Shown here piece by piece: positions 16,679-26,721 of a stretch of DNA of 64,000 nt (the stretch's first letter is position 1; each line of letters begins with the position of its first letter). The translations under genes were made by a program, and so were the position numbers. The stretch covers positions 1,860,001 through 1,924,000 of the forward strand of contig CP099652.1 in the NCBI GenBank assembly GCA_024123955.1, in the 5' to 3' direction. This DNA is from Oxalobacteraceae bacterium OTU3CINTB1 (GTDB taxonomy: Bacteria; Pseudomonadota; Gammaproteobacteria; Burkholderiales; Burkholderiaceae_D). A model generated the notes under the pieces. That model was not told the origin of the DNA. It worked only from the letters and a program-made list of their open reading frames with translations, and made no database searches.

Positions 16679-17419
16679 ATGGACCGTCTGATCTACACCG
16701 CGATGACCGGGGCGCGGCACGTGCTGGAGCAACAAGCTACCACGTCCAACAATCTGGCCAACGTCAACACCACCGGCTTTCGCGCGCAGCTCGACAGCTT
16801 CCGCGCCGTGCCGGTGGTGTCGGAGGGCTTGCAAACGCGCGCCTTCGTGGTCGATTCGACGGTCGGCGCCGACATGCGCGCCGGACCGATCCAGACCACC
16901 GGCCGGCCGCTCGACATCGCCATCCGCGACCAGGGCTGGATCGCCGTGCAGTCGCCGGACGGCTCCGAAGCGTACACCCGCAACGGTAGCCTGAAGGTCA
17001 GCGAAAACGGCCTGCTGCAAACGGCCAGCGGCCAGACCTTGATCGGCGATGGCGGCCCGATCGCCATCCCGCCGGACGTGACGGTGATGATCGCCGGCGA
17101 CGGCACCGTCAGCACCGTCTCGACCGACTACCAGCCGGGCCCGTCCAACACCCTGGGCCGCATCAAGCTGGTCAATCCGGACCCCAAGGGCCTGGTGCGC
17201 GGCAACGACGGCCTGTTCCGCCAGAAGGATGGCACGCCGGCGCAGAACGATCCGCTGGTGCGCGTGGTCGACGGCGCGGTCGAGGGTAGCAACGTCAATC
17301 CGGTCGATTCCATGGTCAATATGATCAGTCTGGCAAGGCAGTTCGAGATGCAAATGAGCCTGTTGAAGAACGCCGAGAATAACGCCGCAAAAGCCACCCA
17401 GATCCTCGCTTTGGGTTGA
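16679..17419 (+). CDS. flgF: Proximal rod protein FlgF
   Basis: A 246-residue rod protein. The N-terminal motif AMTGARHVLEQQATTSNNLAN, the middle segment GRPLDIAIRDQGWIAVQ and the C-terminal VNPVDSMVNMISLARQFEMQM follow the FlgF/FlgG pattern. An 81-base gap separates it from flgG, longer than most in this run. I see no clear promoter in it. Confidence 0.96.
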   Translation: MDRLIYTAMTGARHVLEQQATTSNNLANVNTTGFRAQLDSFRAVPVVSEGLQTRAFVVDSTVGADMRAGPIQTTGRPLDIAIRDQGWIAVQSPDGSEAYTRNGSLKVSENGLLQTASGQTLIGDGGPIAIPPDVTVMIAGDGTVSTVSTDYQPGPSNTLGRIKLVNPDPKGLVRGNDGLFRQKDGTPAQNDPLVRVVDGAVEGSNVNPVDSMVNMISLARQFEMQMSLLKNAENNAAKATQILALG

Positions 17420-17500
17420 TCGCCTCTCCCGCATAATGGTGGTGTGGGATGAGTAGCTGTCGCTTCTGGCCGCTCCCATCCATGCTACGGGAGAAGGAAA

Positions 17501-18283
17501 ATGATACGTTCACTTTGGATCGCCAAGACGGGCATGGAAGCGCAGCAGACCGCGCTCGACGTCACATCCAACAATCTGGCCAACGTCAGCACCAACGGGT
17601 TTAAAAAGTCGCGCGCCGTCTTTGAAGACCTGCTGTACCAGAACATCCGCCAGCCCGGCGGCCAATCGTCGCAACAAACCAATCTTCCGTCCGGCATGCA
17701 GCTCGGTACCGGTGTGCGTCCCGTCGCGATCGAGCGCGTCCACACCCAGGGCAATCCGCAGTCGACCGGCAACGACAAGGACCTGATGGTCAACGGCAAC
17801 GGCTTCTTCAACGTGCTGCTGCCCGACGGCACCACCGCCTACACCCGCGACGGCTCCTTCCAGCGCGACAACAACGGCCAGATGGTCACCTCCAGCGGCT
17901 TCGTGCTGCAGCCGGCCATCACCATCCCGATCACCGCGCAAAGCATCACCGTCGGCCGCGACGGCACCGTCTCGGTGACGTTGCCGGGCCAGATCGCGCC
18001 GCAGCAGATCGGCAGCATCCAGTTGTCGACCTTTATCAACCCGACCGGGCTGGAGTCGAAGGGTGAGAACCTGTACGTCGAGACCGGCGCGTCGGGCAAT
18101 CCGCAGACCAACACCCCGGGCACCAACGGCACCGGCGTGATCCTGCAGGGCTTTGTCGAAACGTCCAACGTCAACGTGGTCGAGGAGATGGTCAACATGA
18201 TCCAGAACCAGCGCGCCTACGAAATCAATTCCAAGGCCATCACCACGTCCGACCAGATGCTCGCCAAGCTGGCGCAGCTGTAA
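17501..18283 (+). CDS. flgG: Distal rod protein FlgG
   Basis: A 260-residue distal rod protein, the canonical length. It starts [20 protein letters not shown], a near-invariant FlgG N-terminus, and ends with the FlgG-type [22 protein letters not shown]. The GGAGAAGG ribosome site is strong. FlgH starts 10 bases after its stop. Confidence 0.97.
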   Translation: MIRSLWIAKTGMEAQQTALDVTSNNLANVSTNGFKKSRAVFEDLLYQNIRQPGGQSSQQTNLPSGMQLGTGVRPVAIERVHTQGNPQSTGNDKDLMVNGNGFFNVLLPDGTTAYTRDGSFQRDNNGQMVTSSGFVLQPAITIPITAQSITVGRDGTVSVTLPGQIAPQQIGSIQLSTFINPTGLESKGENLYVETGASGNPQTNTPGTNGTGVILQGFVETSNVNVVEEMVNMIQNQRAYEINSKAITTSDQMLAKLAQL

Positions 18284-18293
18284 GGGGAGCATC

Positions 18294-18950
18294 ATGAAAC
18301 ACGCCACCGCCATCATCTTCTCCGCCGCCGCCCTGAGCGGCTGCATGACGACGCCGACGTCGATCGTCAACACGCCGATGTCGGCCCGTCCGCTCAACGC
18401 CGAGCAGCTGGCCGCCAAGCCGAACAACGGCGCCATTTACCAGGGCTCGGCCTTCCGGCCGATCTTCGAGGACCGCCGCGCGCGCCAGGTCGGCGACGTG
18501 CTGACCCTGGTCATCACCGAACGCACCACCGCCAACAAGGCCGGCACCAGCTCGGGCAACAAATCGGGCAATGTCAGCGTGGCGCTGCCCAAGCCGCTGC
18601 AATCGACCTTCGGCAACCCGCTGGCGGTAACCAACGAAAGCAAGTATTCCGACGGCGACAACCAGACCGCCAGCAACGCCTTCACCGGCACCATGGGCGT
18701 GACGGTGGTCGAGGTGCTCTCCAACGGCAACCTGATCGTGGCCGGCGAGAAGCAGGTGGCGATGAACAAGGGCGTCGAATTCATCCGCTTCTCCGGCATG
18801 ATCAATCCCGACAATATCGCCACCGGCAACACCGTGGCCTCGACCGCCGTGGCCGACGCCAAGGTCGAATACCGCACCAGCAGCCAGGTCGACCGCGCGG
18901 AAATGGCCTCGATGGCCTCACGCTTCTTCCAAAGCCTGCTGCCGTTCTGA
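18294..18950 (+). CDS. flgH: L-ring lipoprotein FlgH
   Basis: A 218-residue outer-membrane lipoprotein forming the L ring. A short signal peptide ends in the lipobox LSGC with the lipidated Cys17. Family segments follow: [38 protein letters not shown] and the C-terminal [20 protein letters not shown]. flgI follows after 5 bases. Confidence 0.97.
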   Translation: MKHATAIIFSAAALSGCMTTPTSIVNTPMSARPLNAEQLAAKPNNGAIYQGSAFRPIFEDRRARQVGDVLTLVITERTTANKAGTSSGNKSGNVSVALPKPLQSTFGNPLAVTNESKYSDGDNQTASNAFTGTMGVTVVEVLSNGNLIVAGEKQVAMNKGVEFIRFSGMINPDNIATGNTVASTAVADAKVEYRTSSQVDRAEMASMASRFFQSLLPF

Positions 18951-18955
18951 GGCCG

Positions 18956-20119
18956 ATGATGAAAACTCCCGTCCCGATCCAGGTCCCGCGCCGCCTCGCC
19001 AAAGTGTGCAAGCTGGTGGCGATCGTCCTCGCGTTTACCTTGCTCGCCTCGCTGGTGCAGAACGCCAACGCCGAGCGCCTGCGCGACCTGGCCAGCATCG
19101 CCGGCGTGCGCCAGAATCAGCTGATCGGCTACGGCATTGTCGTCGGCCTCGACGGCAGCGGCGACCAGACCACGCAGACCCCGTTTACCGTGCAAAGCGT
19201 GGTGTCGATGCTGCAGCAACTGGGCGTGAACCTGCCGCAGGGCACCCAATTGCAATTGAAGAACGTCGCCGCCGTCATGGTCACCGCCTCGCTGCCGCCG
19301 TTCGCGCAGCCGGGCCAGACGCTCGACATCACCGTGTCGTCGATGGGCAACGCCAAGAGCCTGCGCGGCGGCACCTTGCTGATGACGCCGCTCAAGGGCG
19401 CCGACGGCCAGGTCTACGGCATGGCGCAGGGTAACGTGCTGGTCGGCGGCGTCGGCGTCGCCGCCGGTGGCGCCGGCGGCAGCTCGCTGACGGTCAACCA
19501 TCTTAGCGTGGGCAAGATCTCGGCCGGCGCGACAGTCGAGCGCGCCGTCGCCTCCAACCTGGGCGAGGGCAACCAGATCAAGCTGGAACTGAACACCGCC
19601 GACTTCGCCACCGCCAGCCGCGTGGTCGAAGCCATCAACGACAAATACGGCGCCGGCATCGCCTATGCGCTCGACAGCCGCGTGATCCGCGTGCAGTCGC
19701 CCAGCAGCAGCGACCAGCGCGTGACGTTCATCGGCACCTTGCAGGACATGCAAGTCAATCCGGCCGAGCAGCCCGCCAAGGTCATCATGAACGCGCGCAC
19801 CGGCTCGGTGGTGATGAACCGCGCCGTGACGCTGGAAACGTGCGCCATTTCCCATGGCAATATGTCAGTCTCGGTGACAGCCGATCCGCAGGTGAGCCAG
19901 CCCAATGCGCTGGCCGGCGGCCGCACCGTCGTCACACCCAACCAGACCGTCGATATCAAGAAGGATAGCGGCAAGGTCATGATGGTCAAGGGCGGCGCCT
20001 CGCTGGCCGAGGTGGTCAAGGCGCTCAACGCCATCGGCGCCACGCCGCAGGACCTGCTGTCGATCCTGCAGGCCATGAAAGCGGCCGGCTCGTTGCGCGC
20101 CGAGCTCGAAATTATCTAA
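18956..20119 (+). CDS. flgI: P-ring protein FlgI
   Basis: A 387-residue periplasmic P-ring protein. A signal peptide is cleaved after NANA (residue 39), giving [21 protein letters not shown], the standard mature start. The C-terminus ([20 protein letters not shown]) is typical. It polymerises around the rod with help from FlgA. The start is an ATGATG pair and either could be used. Confidence 0.97.
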   Translation: MMKTPVPIQVPRRLAKVCKLVAIVLAFTLLASLVQNANAERLRDLASIAGVRQNQLIGYGIVVGLDGSGDQTTQTPFTVQSVVSMLQQLGVNLPQGTQLQLKNVAAVMVTASLPPFAQPGQTLDITVSSMGNAKSLRGGTLLMTPLKGADGQVYGMAQGNVLVGGVGVAAGGAGGSSLTVNHLSVGKISAGATVERAVASNLGEGNQIKLELNTADFATASRVVEAINDKYGAGIAYALDSRVIRVQSPSSSDQRVTFIGTLQDMQVNPAEQPAKVIMNARTGSVVMNRAVTLETCAISHGNMSVSVTADPQVSQPNALAGGRTVVTPNQTVDIKKDSGKVMMVKGGASLAEVVKALNAIGATPQDLLSILQAMKAAGSLRAELEII

Positions 20120-20131
20120 GCGGAGTTCGCC

Positions 20132-21127
20132 ATGACCAGTCCCAAGACCTCCAACGACCTCAGCAATAAGTTCGCCCTCGACATCAAGGACATGGGCGGC
20201 CTGCGCCAGTCGGCCAAGGCCGGCGGCGCCGAGTCGCTGAAAACCGCCTCCACCCAGTTCGAGGCGATGTTCGTCAACATGATGATGAAGAGCATGCGCG
20301 ACGCCTCGCCGCAGGACGGCATGATGAACAGCGAGCAGACCAAGATGTTCACCACCATGCTCGACCAGCAGACCAGCCAGAACATCGCCAAGAAGGGCAT
20401 CGGCCTGTCCGACGTACTGATCCGCCAGTTGACCAAGACCGCCGATGCGCAAGCCCAGGCGCTGGCGGCCGGCGGCGCCGCCGACGGCGCCAGCGGCGCC
20501 AACGCCGGCAGTTTCAGCGGCGTGGCCAGCCTGATGGACGCCAAGCTGCAGAAAGCCATCGCGGCGGCCGGCGGCGCCGGCGCCGCCAATGTCGTCCCCA
20601 AGGCGGGGTCGGTCGACGACAACAGCGCCGTGCCGGCCACGGTGATCGGCAACCGCGGTTCGCAGGCGCCGCACGTGCGTAGCTTCCAGGAAAAACTGTC
20701 GTCGCACGCCGAGGAGGCGAGCCTCGCCACCGGCATCCCGGCCAAGTTCATGCTGGGCCAGGCGGCGCTCGAGAGCGGCTGGGGCAAGCGCGAGATCAAG
20801 GGCCGCGACGGCACCAACAGCCACAACCTGTTCGGCATCAAGGCCGGCGGCGACTGGAAGGGCAAGACGGTCGACGCCACCACCACCGAATACGTCAACG
20901 GCAAGCCGCAGACCCGGGTCGAGAAATTCCGCGCCTACGACAGCTACGCCGACAGCTTCAAGGATTACGCGAAATTGTTGTCGAACAATCCACGCTACGA
21001 GAAGGTGCTCGCCAGCGCCGGCGACGCCAGCAGCTTCGCCCAGGGCTTGCAGAAGGCCGGCTACGCCACCGACCCGCAGTATGCGGCCAAATTGACCAGC
21101 ATCATCAAGCGCTCGCTGGCCGGCTGA
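20132..21127 (+). CDS. flgJ: Rod cap and peptidoglycan hydrolase FlgJ
   Basis: A 331-residue bifunctional protein. Residues 1-110 are the rod-binding cap domain (TQFEAMFVNMMMKSMRDASP). A Gly/Ala-rich linker follows. Residues ~185-331 form a beta-N-acetylglucosaminidase (GH73) domain with candidate catalytic Glu214 in AALESGWG and the motif NSHNLFGIKAGGDW. It opens the murein for the growing rod. A sigma-28 promoter for flgK follows it. Confidence 0.96.
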   Translation: MTSPKTSNDLSNKFALDIKDMGGLRQSAKAGGAESLKTASTQFEAMFVNMMMKSMRDASPQDGMMNSEQTKMFTTMLDQQTSQNIAKKGIGLSDVLIRQLTKTADAQAQALAAGGAADGASGANAGSFSGVASLMDAKLQKAIAAAGGAGAANVVPKAGSVDDNSAVPATVIGNRGSQAPHVRSFQEKLSSHAEEASLATGIPAKFMLGQAALESGWGKREIKGRDGTNSHNLFGIKAGGDWKGKTVDATTTEYVNGKPQTRVEKFRAYDSYADSFKDYAKLLSNNPRYEKVLASAGDASSFAQGLQKAGYATDPQYAAKLTSIIKRSLAG

Positions 21128-21160
21128 CCGTTGACGGCCTGGCGCGCTCAAGCGGTTGAT

Positions 21161-21187
21161 TCAAGTTTTTTGGCGCGCCGCCGTTAA
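21161..21187 (+). promoter_or_regulatory. Sigma-28 promoter of flgK-flgL
   Basis: TCAAGTTT, an 11-base spacer and GCCGTTAA: 7/8 at -35 and 7/8 at -10 against the sigma-28 consensus. It lies between flgJ and flgK, so the hook-filament junction genes can be expressed as late genes separately from flgB-J. Confidence 0.85.
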
Positions 21188-21212
21188 CAATAACAACATA
21201 GAGTAAAACATC

Positions 21213-23171
21213 ATGAGTCTTCTCAGCATCGGCAAAAGCGGTCTGTTGGCAGCGCAGGTGGGGCTGGCGACCACCGGCAACAACATCACCAACGCTGGCG
21301 TGCCTGGTTACAGCCGCCAGGTGGCGATCCAGGTCGACACGCCGACGCAGGACAAGGGCTTCGGCTTCGTCGGCACCGGCACCGAGGTGGCGGCCGTGCG
21401 CCGCTACTACGACAATTTCCTCGCCACCCAGCTGCGCAACGCCGAGTCGAATCAAGCCTCGCTCGATGTGTACAACAAGCAGATCAGCCAGATCGACAAC
21501 CTGCTGGCCGATCCGACCGCCGGCCTGTCGCCGGCGATGCAGGACTTCTTCAACGGCGTCCAGGACGCCACGTCCAATCCGGCCTCGGCCGCGTCGCGCC
21601 AGGCCATGCTGTCGAGCGCCGAGTCGCTGGCGGCGCGTTTCCAGGGCATGAGCGCGCGCCTGACGGAGATCGCCTCGGGCGTCAACGGCCAGATCGTCTC
21701 GAACGTCGGCGAGATCAATTCCTACGCCCGCCAGATCGCCGAACTCAACAACACCATTGCGGGGCTGACCACCGACGGCAAGGCGCCCAACGACTTGCTG
21801 GACCACCGCGACGCGCTGCTGACCGAACTGAACAAGCTGGTCAAGACCAGCGTCATCCCGGGCGACAACAATTCGCTGACCGTGCAGATGGGCACCGGCC
21901 AGCCGCTGGTGGTGGGCAACAAGGCCTTCACCCTGGGCACCTCGACCTCGCCGACCGACGTCTCGCGCGTCACGGTCGGCTACCTGGCCGACAACGGCGG
22001 CTTCAGCGCGCTGCCGGACCGGGTGCTGACCGGCGGCCAGCTGGGCGGCCTGCTGGAGTTCCGCAACGGCGCCATGGACCGCGCGCAAAATTCGCTGGGC
22101 CAGGTGGCGGCCGCCATCGCCGTCACCTTCAACGCCCAGCACGAGCTGGGCCAGGACCAGAACGGCGCCCTCGGCACCGCCTTCTTCGGCCCGATCAACG
22201 CCTATGTCGGCACCAATAACAACAACCTGCCGACCAGCACCGCCGAGGTCAGCGCCGTGGTGAAGGACGCCAGCGCCTTGACCGCGAGCGACTACAGCGT
22301 CGACTTCGACGGCACCAACTTCAGCGTCAAGCGCCTGAGCGACGGCCAGGTCACGCAGATCAACCCGTTCCCGCAGACCGAGCCGCAGGTGATCGACGGC
22401 GTCGCCTACACCATCACCGGCACGCCGGCCGCCAACGACAACTTCCTCGTGCGCCCGACCTACAACGCGGCCAAGGATTTCGATGTCCTGATCGAGGACC
22501 GCACCAAGATCGCGCTGGCCGCGCCGATCTCGACCTCCGCGCCGACCACCAACGCCGGCAACGCCAAGATCACGGCCGGCACCGTCGACGCCAACTATCT
22601 GACGCCGGGCAACGCGCTGACAGCGCCGGTGACCTTGACCTTCGACAAGGCCACCGGTTCGTTGTCGGGCTTCCCGGCCGGGCAGGACGTGACGGTAACC
22701 GTCAACGGCGTGGCCACGGTGTATCCGGCCGGCACGCCGACCATTCCGTATACGGACGGCGCGGCGATCAGCTTCGGCGGCGTCAGCCTGGCCATCAGCG
22801 GCACGCCGGCCGACCTCGACAAGTTCACGGTCGGCCCCAACACCAGCGGCGTGGGCGACAGCCGCAACGGCGCCTTGCTGGCGGCGCTGCAGACCAAGAA
22901 CACGATGGACAACGGCAACGCCAACTTCCAGACCACCTATGCGCAGATGGTCAACTATGTCGGCAACAAGGCGCGCGAGGCGCAGATCGGCGGCGCCGCC
23001 GCCGATGCCGCCGTGGCCCAGGCCACCAACGCCCAGCAAAGCGTGTCCGGCGTGAATCTGGATGAGGAGGCGGCGAATCTGTTACGCTACCAGCAGGCCT
23101 ATCAGGCGTCGGGCAAGGTGATGCAGGTGGCCAGCCAGTTGTTCGATACGCTTTTGAGTTTGGGTAATTGA
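21213..23171 (+). CDS. flgK: Hook-filament junction protein FlgK (HAP1)
   Basis: A 652-residue junction protein. N-terminal: GKSGLLAAQVGLATTGNNIT. C-terminal: SVSGVNLDEEAANLLRYQQAYQ, both diagnostic. It is about 100 residues longer than enteric FlgK. The extra sequence lies in the middle, around the repeated IN-like segments DYSVDFDGTNFSVKRLSDG and VTLTFDKATGSLSGFPAG. It is exported with FlgN. Confidence 0.96.
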   Translation: MSLLSIGKSGLLAAQVGLATTGNNITNAGVPGYSRQVAIQVDTPTQDKGFGFVGTGTEVAAVRRYYDNFLATQLRNAESNQASLDVYNKQISQIDNLLADPTAGLSPAMQDFFNGVQDATSNPASAASRQAMLSSAESLAARFQGMSARLTEIASGVNGQIVSNVGEINSYARQIAELNNTIAGLTTDGKAPNDLLDHRDALLTELNKLVKTSVIPGDNNSLTVQMGTGQPLVVGNKAFTLGTSTSPTDVSRVTVGYLADNGGFSALPDRVLTGGQLGGLLEFRNGAMDRAQNSLGQVAAAIAVTFNAQHELGQDQNGALGTAFFGPINAYVGTNNNNLPTSTAEVSAVVKDASALTASDYSVDFDGTNFSVKRLSDGQVTQINPFPQTEPQVIDGVAYTITGTPAANDNFLVRPTYNAAKDFDVLIEDRTKIALAAPISTSAPTTNAGNAKITAGTVDANYLTPGNALTAPVTLTFDKATGSLSGFPAGQDVTVTVNGVATVYPAGTPTIPYTDGAAISFGGVSLAISGTPADLDKFTVGPNTSGVGDSRNGALLAALQTKNTMDNGNANFQTTYAQMVNYVGNKAREAQIGGAAADAAVAQATNAQQSVSGVNLDEEAANLLRYQQAYQASGKVMQVASQLFDTLLSLGN

Positions 23172-23201
23172 GCTAGTGAATAATATTAACGAGGTGGCAT
23201 C

Positions 23202-24464
23202 ATGATCATGCGCATCAGTTCCAAGACCATCTACGACGTCGGCGTCGGGCAAATCAGCTCGCTGCAGGCGGGGCTCGCGCGCACCCAGTCGCAGTTGTCC
23301 ACCGGGCGCAAGAACCTGACCGCCGCCGACGATCCGATCGCCACCGCGCGCGCGCTGGAAGTGACGCAGTCGCAGGGCATCAACACCCAGCTGGTGACCA
23401 ACCGCGCCAACGCCAAGAGCATGCTGTCGCTGGAAACGGTGGCGCTGCACAGCTCGGGCACGATCATGCAGGACATCAAGACCTTGCTGGTCAACTCCGG
23501 CAACGGCAGCATGACGCAAAAAGACCGCGAATCGCTGGCGGTCGAGCTGGAGGGCCGGTTGCAGGATCTGCTGGGCCAGGCCAACAGCTCGGACGGCGTC
23601 GGCGGCTTCGTGTTCGCCGGCTACAAGTCGACCACCTTGCCATTCACGCAAACGGCCACCGGCGCGGCCTACCAGGGCGACCAGGGGCAGCGCTCGCTGC
23701 AGGTGGGCTCGACGCGCACCTTGCCGATCAGCGATTCGGGCGCGTCCGTCTACGAGAACAACGCCACCGGCAACGGCACCTTCGTCACCGGCGCGGCGGC
23801 CGGCAACCTGGACCGCGGCGGCAGCGGCATCATCAGCGGCGGTTCGGTCAAGGACGCCACCCAGTTGACGGGCAACCGCTACCAGATCGATTTCCAGGTG
23901 GTGCCGGCCTCGCCGGGCGTGCCCAAGGTGACCACCTACACCGTCACCGACCTGACCTTGAACCAGCCGGTGCCGGCCACGCCGGTGCCGGCGGTGCCGC
24001 AGCCGTATGTCAGCGGCCAGAACATCACCTTTGACGGCTTGCAATTCGATATCAAGGGCGATCCGGCCGATCTCGACAGCTTTAGCGTCGAGCCCAGCAC
24101 CAAGCAGTCGGTGTTCACCACCGTCACCGACATCATCGCCGCCTTGCGCGCGCCCGGCGACGGCCCGGCCGGCCAGGCCAGCCTGACCAACAAGCTCAAC
24201 CAGGCGCACCTGAACGTCGACAACGCCTACGACAATATGCTGTCGATCGAGTCGGCGGTCGGCTCGCGCCTCAAGGAGCTCGATTACCTCGACAGCTCGG
24301 GCGACGACCTGAACCTGCAATACGCGACCACCTTGTCCGGCCTGCAGGACGTCGACGTGGTCAAGGCGATCTCGCTGTTCACGCAGCAGCAGACCAACCT
24401 GGACGCGGCGCAGAAGTCGTTCAAGACCCTGGCTGGCTTGTCGCTGTTTAACTACATCAGTTAG
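23202..24464 (+). CDS. flgL: Hook-filament junction protein FlgL (HAP3)
   Basis: A 420-residue flagellin-like junction protein with the N-terminal helix RISSKTIYDVGVGQISSLQAG and the C-terminal SLFTQQQTNLDAAQKSFKT. It is about 100 residues longer than enteric FlgL, with the insertion at about residues 190-300. I choose the first of two ATGs (spacing 7 from GAGG); the second is two codons on. It converges on the peptidase gene with 35 bases between stops. Confidence 0.95.
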   Translation: MIMRISSKTIYDVGVGQISSLQAGLARTQSQLSTGRKNLTAADDPIATARALEVTQSQGINTQLVTNRANAKSMLSLETVALHSSGTIMQDIKTLLVNSGNGSMTQKDRESLAVELEGRLQDLLGQANSSDGVGGFVFAGYKSTTLPFTQTATGAAYQGDQGQRSLQVGSTRTLPISDSGASVYENNATGNGTFVTGAAAGNLDRGGSGIISGGSVKDATQLTGNRYQIDFQVVPASPGVPKVTTYTVTDLTLNQPVPATPVPAVPQPYVSGQNITFDGLQFDIKGDPADLDSFSVEPSTKQSVFTTVTDIIAALRAPGDGPAGQASLTNKLNQAHLNVDNAYDNMLSIESAVGSRLKELDYLDSSGDDLNLQYATTLSGLQDVDVVKAISLFTQQQTNLDAAQKSFKTLAGLSLFNYIS

Positions 24465-24499
24465 TCGCGTCATCTAGCCATACTACCTGGCCATATTAC

Positions 24500-26587
24500 C
24501 TAGTCATACCCCAGGTCCGCGACCGGCACCGCCAGCGGCGCGGCCGGAGAGCGGCCCAGCACCCGGTTGATGGTGCGGCCGAGCACGCGGATATCGTTGT
24601 CGAAGCCGCCGTGGCTGGCCTGCTCGGTGCGCGTCGCCGAGACCCGGATGCGGTCGCTCGTCACTTCGCACGCGGCGGCGCCGTCGGCCTGCCGCGGCAG
24701 CGCCGCCACCCACGCGCGCCACGCCTTCACTTGCGGCCAGTCGGCCGGTTTCCACAGATCGTCGTCGCGCTGGTTGGCACCCGGGTATAACAGGCGCTGC
24801 AGGCCCGCCAGCGGCGTCTTGCGCAGGTTTTCAAAGCCCCGGCTCACCAGGTACAGCAAGGACTTGCCGTACGGCCCGACCGTGTCGGCGCGCTCGCTGA
24901 CGTCCGACAGCAGGTGCAGCCAGAAGCGGTCGGCGGCGATGAACCGGTCGGCCACCCGGGCCTGGTAGTGGCGCGCCGCGAAGTCGAGCGAACAGGCCGG
25001 CGCGTACAGCGTGACCGACGCGATCGGCAGGCCGGCGGCCTGGCACAGGTCCAGCAGGTGGCCGTGCACGAAGGCGCCGGCCGAATGGCCGACCAGATGC
25101 AATTCCAGCCCGGGGTGGGCGGCGCGCAGCCGCAGCAGCGCGGCGGCCAGCAGGTGCAGCGCGCCGCCGGCCAGCGCGGCCTCGGCGGCGTTGGCCTTCA
25201 TCTCGTTCCACGACCACTTGATGTTGTGGGCGGCCGCCTCCAGCAGCTTGTCGCGGGCCTCGGCCACCAGGCCGCCGGCCAGGCCACGAACCTGGGCCTG
25301 GCCGGGTACGATGCCGAGCGCGTCGTCCAGCGCGCCGGCCAAGGTGTCGAGGATGCCGGTGCGCCAGGTGTAGAACAGCGGATAGACGCCGTTGGCCAGG
25401 AAGTAGGGGCCCATGACGCGGATGCGCCGGAGCGCGTCTTCCTCCTTGTTGAGGCCGCCGTGGGCGTAGATCACGACTTTCTTCCCGGCGGCGCCGGCGC
25501 CGCGCAGCCAGCGGTCGATGTTCTCCAGCGCCACCCGCTCGACCAGGTCCTCGGCGCGGCCGATGTCGGGACGGCCGATGCGCACCGCGCCGTTGTTGCC
25601 GGCCACCAGCGCGTGTTCGTAGGCGGCCTCGGTGGTCCACGGGGTGGCCGCCGCCGGGGCCGCAGCCGTGCGTGGATGGAGGTCGCCCGACACCAGCGAG
25701 TGGCCGATGCGCCGCGCGCGCGACGGCGGCAGCGCCTGTTCCGCCTGCGGCACGCCCAGCGCGGCGACCCAGGCGTCGGTGCCGTTGGCGAGCCAGTCCG
25801 GATAGCCCAGCACCGCAAAGCCGCCCGCGCCCCAGTCCGTGCCCCAGGAATTCTGCACCACAAAGCCGCGCTCGTTGTAGCCGACCAGCGCGAAGGCATG
25901 GCCGCCGGTCGCTTCGGCGCCCTCGCGCCAGGCGATGCCGGGCAGGGCGTCGTGGCCCCGGTCCGACGCTTGCGGGGCGCTGGCGTCGAGCGCCCAGCCG
26001 TCGTGCACGGCGGCCGACACATAGATGGCGCCGATCTCGTGGATGGCCGCCTGCATATCGGTCAGCGAGGCGCTGTCGACCCGGTAATAGGTGCCCAGCG
26101 GCCGCGCCAGCGCGTCGCGCGCCCAGTCGGCGGCGGGGCGGTAGGCCCTTGTACCGTCGGCGTGCACGCTACGGGTCCACAGCGCGCCGGCGCAGCTGCC
26201 ATGCTTGTTCCACCCCTTCATGGCGCCACGGCAGCTCGAGCCGTCGTAATCCTCGCCCGGCCATTCGTCGTAGAAGCGCGCCAGGTCGTACAGCATGTGC
26301 GGGCTGACCCCCGCGACCTCCTTTTTGTTTTTAGCGCTGGTCCACAGCAGGAAATTGACGGTGGCCGCCAGGCCGTAGCCGGTGCAGGCGCCGTGCTTTT
26401 TCTGGTCCAGCACCAGGCCTTGCCTGATATACGCCGGCAGCAGCTTGCGCAGTGCCGTGTCGGCGGGCCAGCGCGGCGGCAGCGCGGCGATCGGCGGCGC
26501 GTAGGGACGGTCGCGCAGGTCGAGCCGGTCCGGGCGCGCGTCCAGCTGGACGGTTTTGGCGCCGATCTTGAGTTTTCGCGTGGGCAT
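24500..26587 (-). CDS. Papain-like C1 peptidase fused to alpha/beta-hydrolase
   Basis: A 695-residue two-domain enzyme. Residues ~20-285 are a C1 (papain-like) peptidase with Gln62 and Cys68 (DQKKHGACTG), His230 (ATGGHAFALVGY) and Asn246 (VQNSWGTDWG), so the full catalytic set is present. There is no inhibitory propeptide. Residues ~365-600 look like an alpha/beta-hydrolase, with an oxyanion-type AHGGLN (375-380) and the nucleophile elbow GHSAG (Ser502). No signal peptide or membrane segment is visible. It follows the giant repeat gene on the same strand, behind that gene's terminator, with a weak promoter of its own. Substrates are unknown. Processing of the giant protein, or an effector role, are possibilities only. 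Confidence 0.85.
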   Translation of the reverse strand: MPTRKLKIGAKTVQLDARPDRLDLRDRPYAPPIAALPPRWPADTALRKLLPAYIRQGLVLDQKKHGACTGYGLAATVNFLLWTSAKNKKEVAGVSPHMLYDLARFYDEWPGEDYDGSSCRGAMKGWNKHGSCAGALWTRSVHADGTRAYRPAADWARDALARPLGTYYRVDSASLTDMQAAIHEIGAIYVSAAVHDGWALDASAPQASDRGHDALPGIAWREGAEATGGHAFALVGYNERGFVVQNSWGTDWGAGGFAVLGYPDWLANGTDAWVAALGVPQAEQALPPSRARRIGHSLVSGDLHPRTAAAPAAATPWTTEAAYEHALVAGNNGAVRIGRPDIGRAEDLVERVALENIDRWLRGAGAAGKKVVIYAHGGLNKEEDALRRIRVMGPYFLANGVYPLFYTWRTGILDTLAGALDDALGIVPGQAQVRGLAGGLVAEARDKLLEAAAHNIKWSWNEMKANAAEAALAGGALHLLAAALLRLRAAHPGLELHLVGHSAGAFVHGHLLDLCQAAGLPIASVTLYAPACSLDFAARHYQARVADRFIAADRFWLHLLSDVSERADTVGPYGKSLLYLVSRGFENLRKTPLAGLQRLLYPGANQRDDDLWKPADWPQVKAWRAWVAALPRQADGAAACEVTSDRIRVSATRTEQASHGGFDNDIRVLGRTINRVLGRSPAAPLAVPVADLGYD

Positions 26588-26617
26588 GCTGGATCGACCG
26601 GTAGAGGTATCGACGCT

Positions 26618-26646
26618 AGTCTACGAAGGAAACGACATTGTGTAAA
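26618..26646 (-). promoter_or_regulatory. Candidate sigma-70 promoter of the peptidase gene
   Basis: On the minus strand TTTACA and TAGACT are separated by 17 bases, about 30 bases upstream of the ATG. The -35 is good (5/6) and the -10 mediocre (4/6). It lies just beyond the terminator of the upstream giant gene, where a separate promoter would be needed. Confidence 0.4.
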
Positions 26647-26670
26647 TTGCAAAGCACAAACGGACGGCGC

Positions 26671-26706
26671 AAAAAAAAAAACGGCAAGCATGGCGCTTGC
26701 CGTTTT
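26671..26706 (-). terminator. Rho-independent terminator of the giant repeat gene
   Basis: A 12-bp perfect stem (AAAACGGCAAGC / GCTTGCCGTTTT on the plus strand, 26678-26706) with a 5-base loop. On the minus strand it is followed by a run of about ten T. It starts 16 bases after the stop of the giant gene and separates it from the peptidase gene. Confidence 0.9.
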
Positions 26707-26721
26707 CGTCGACCGCGCCGC

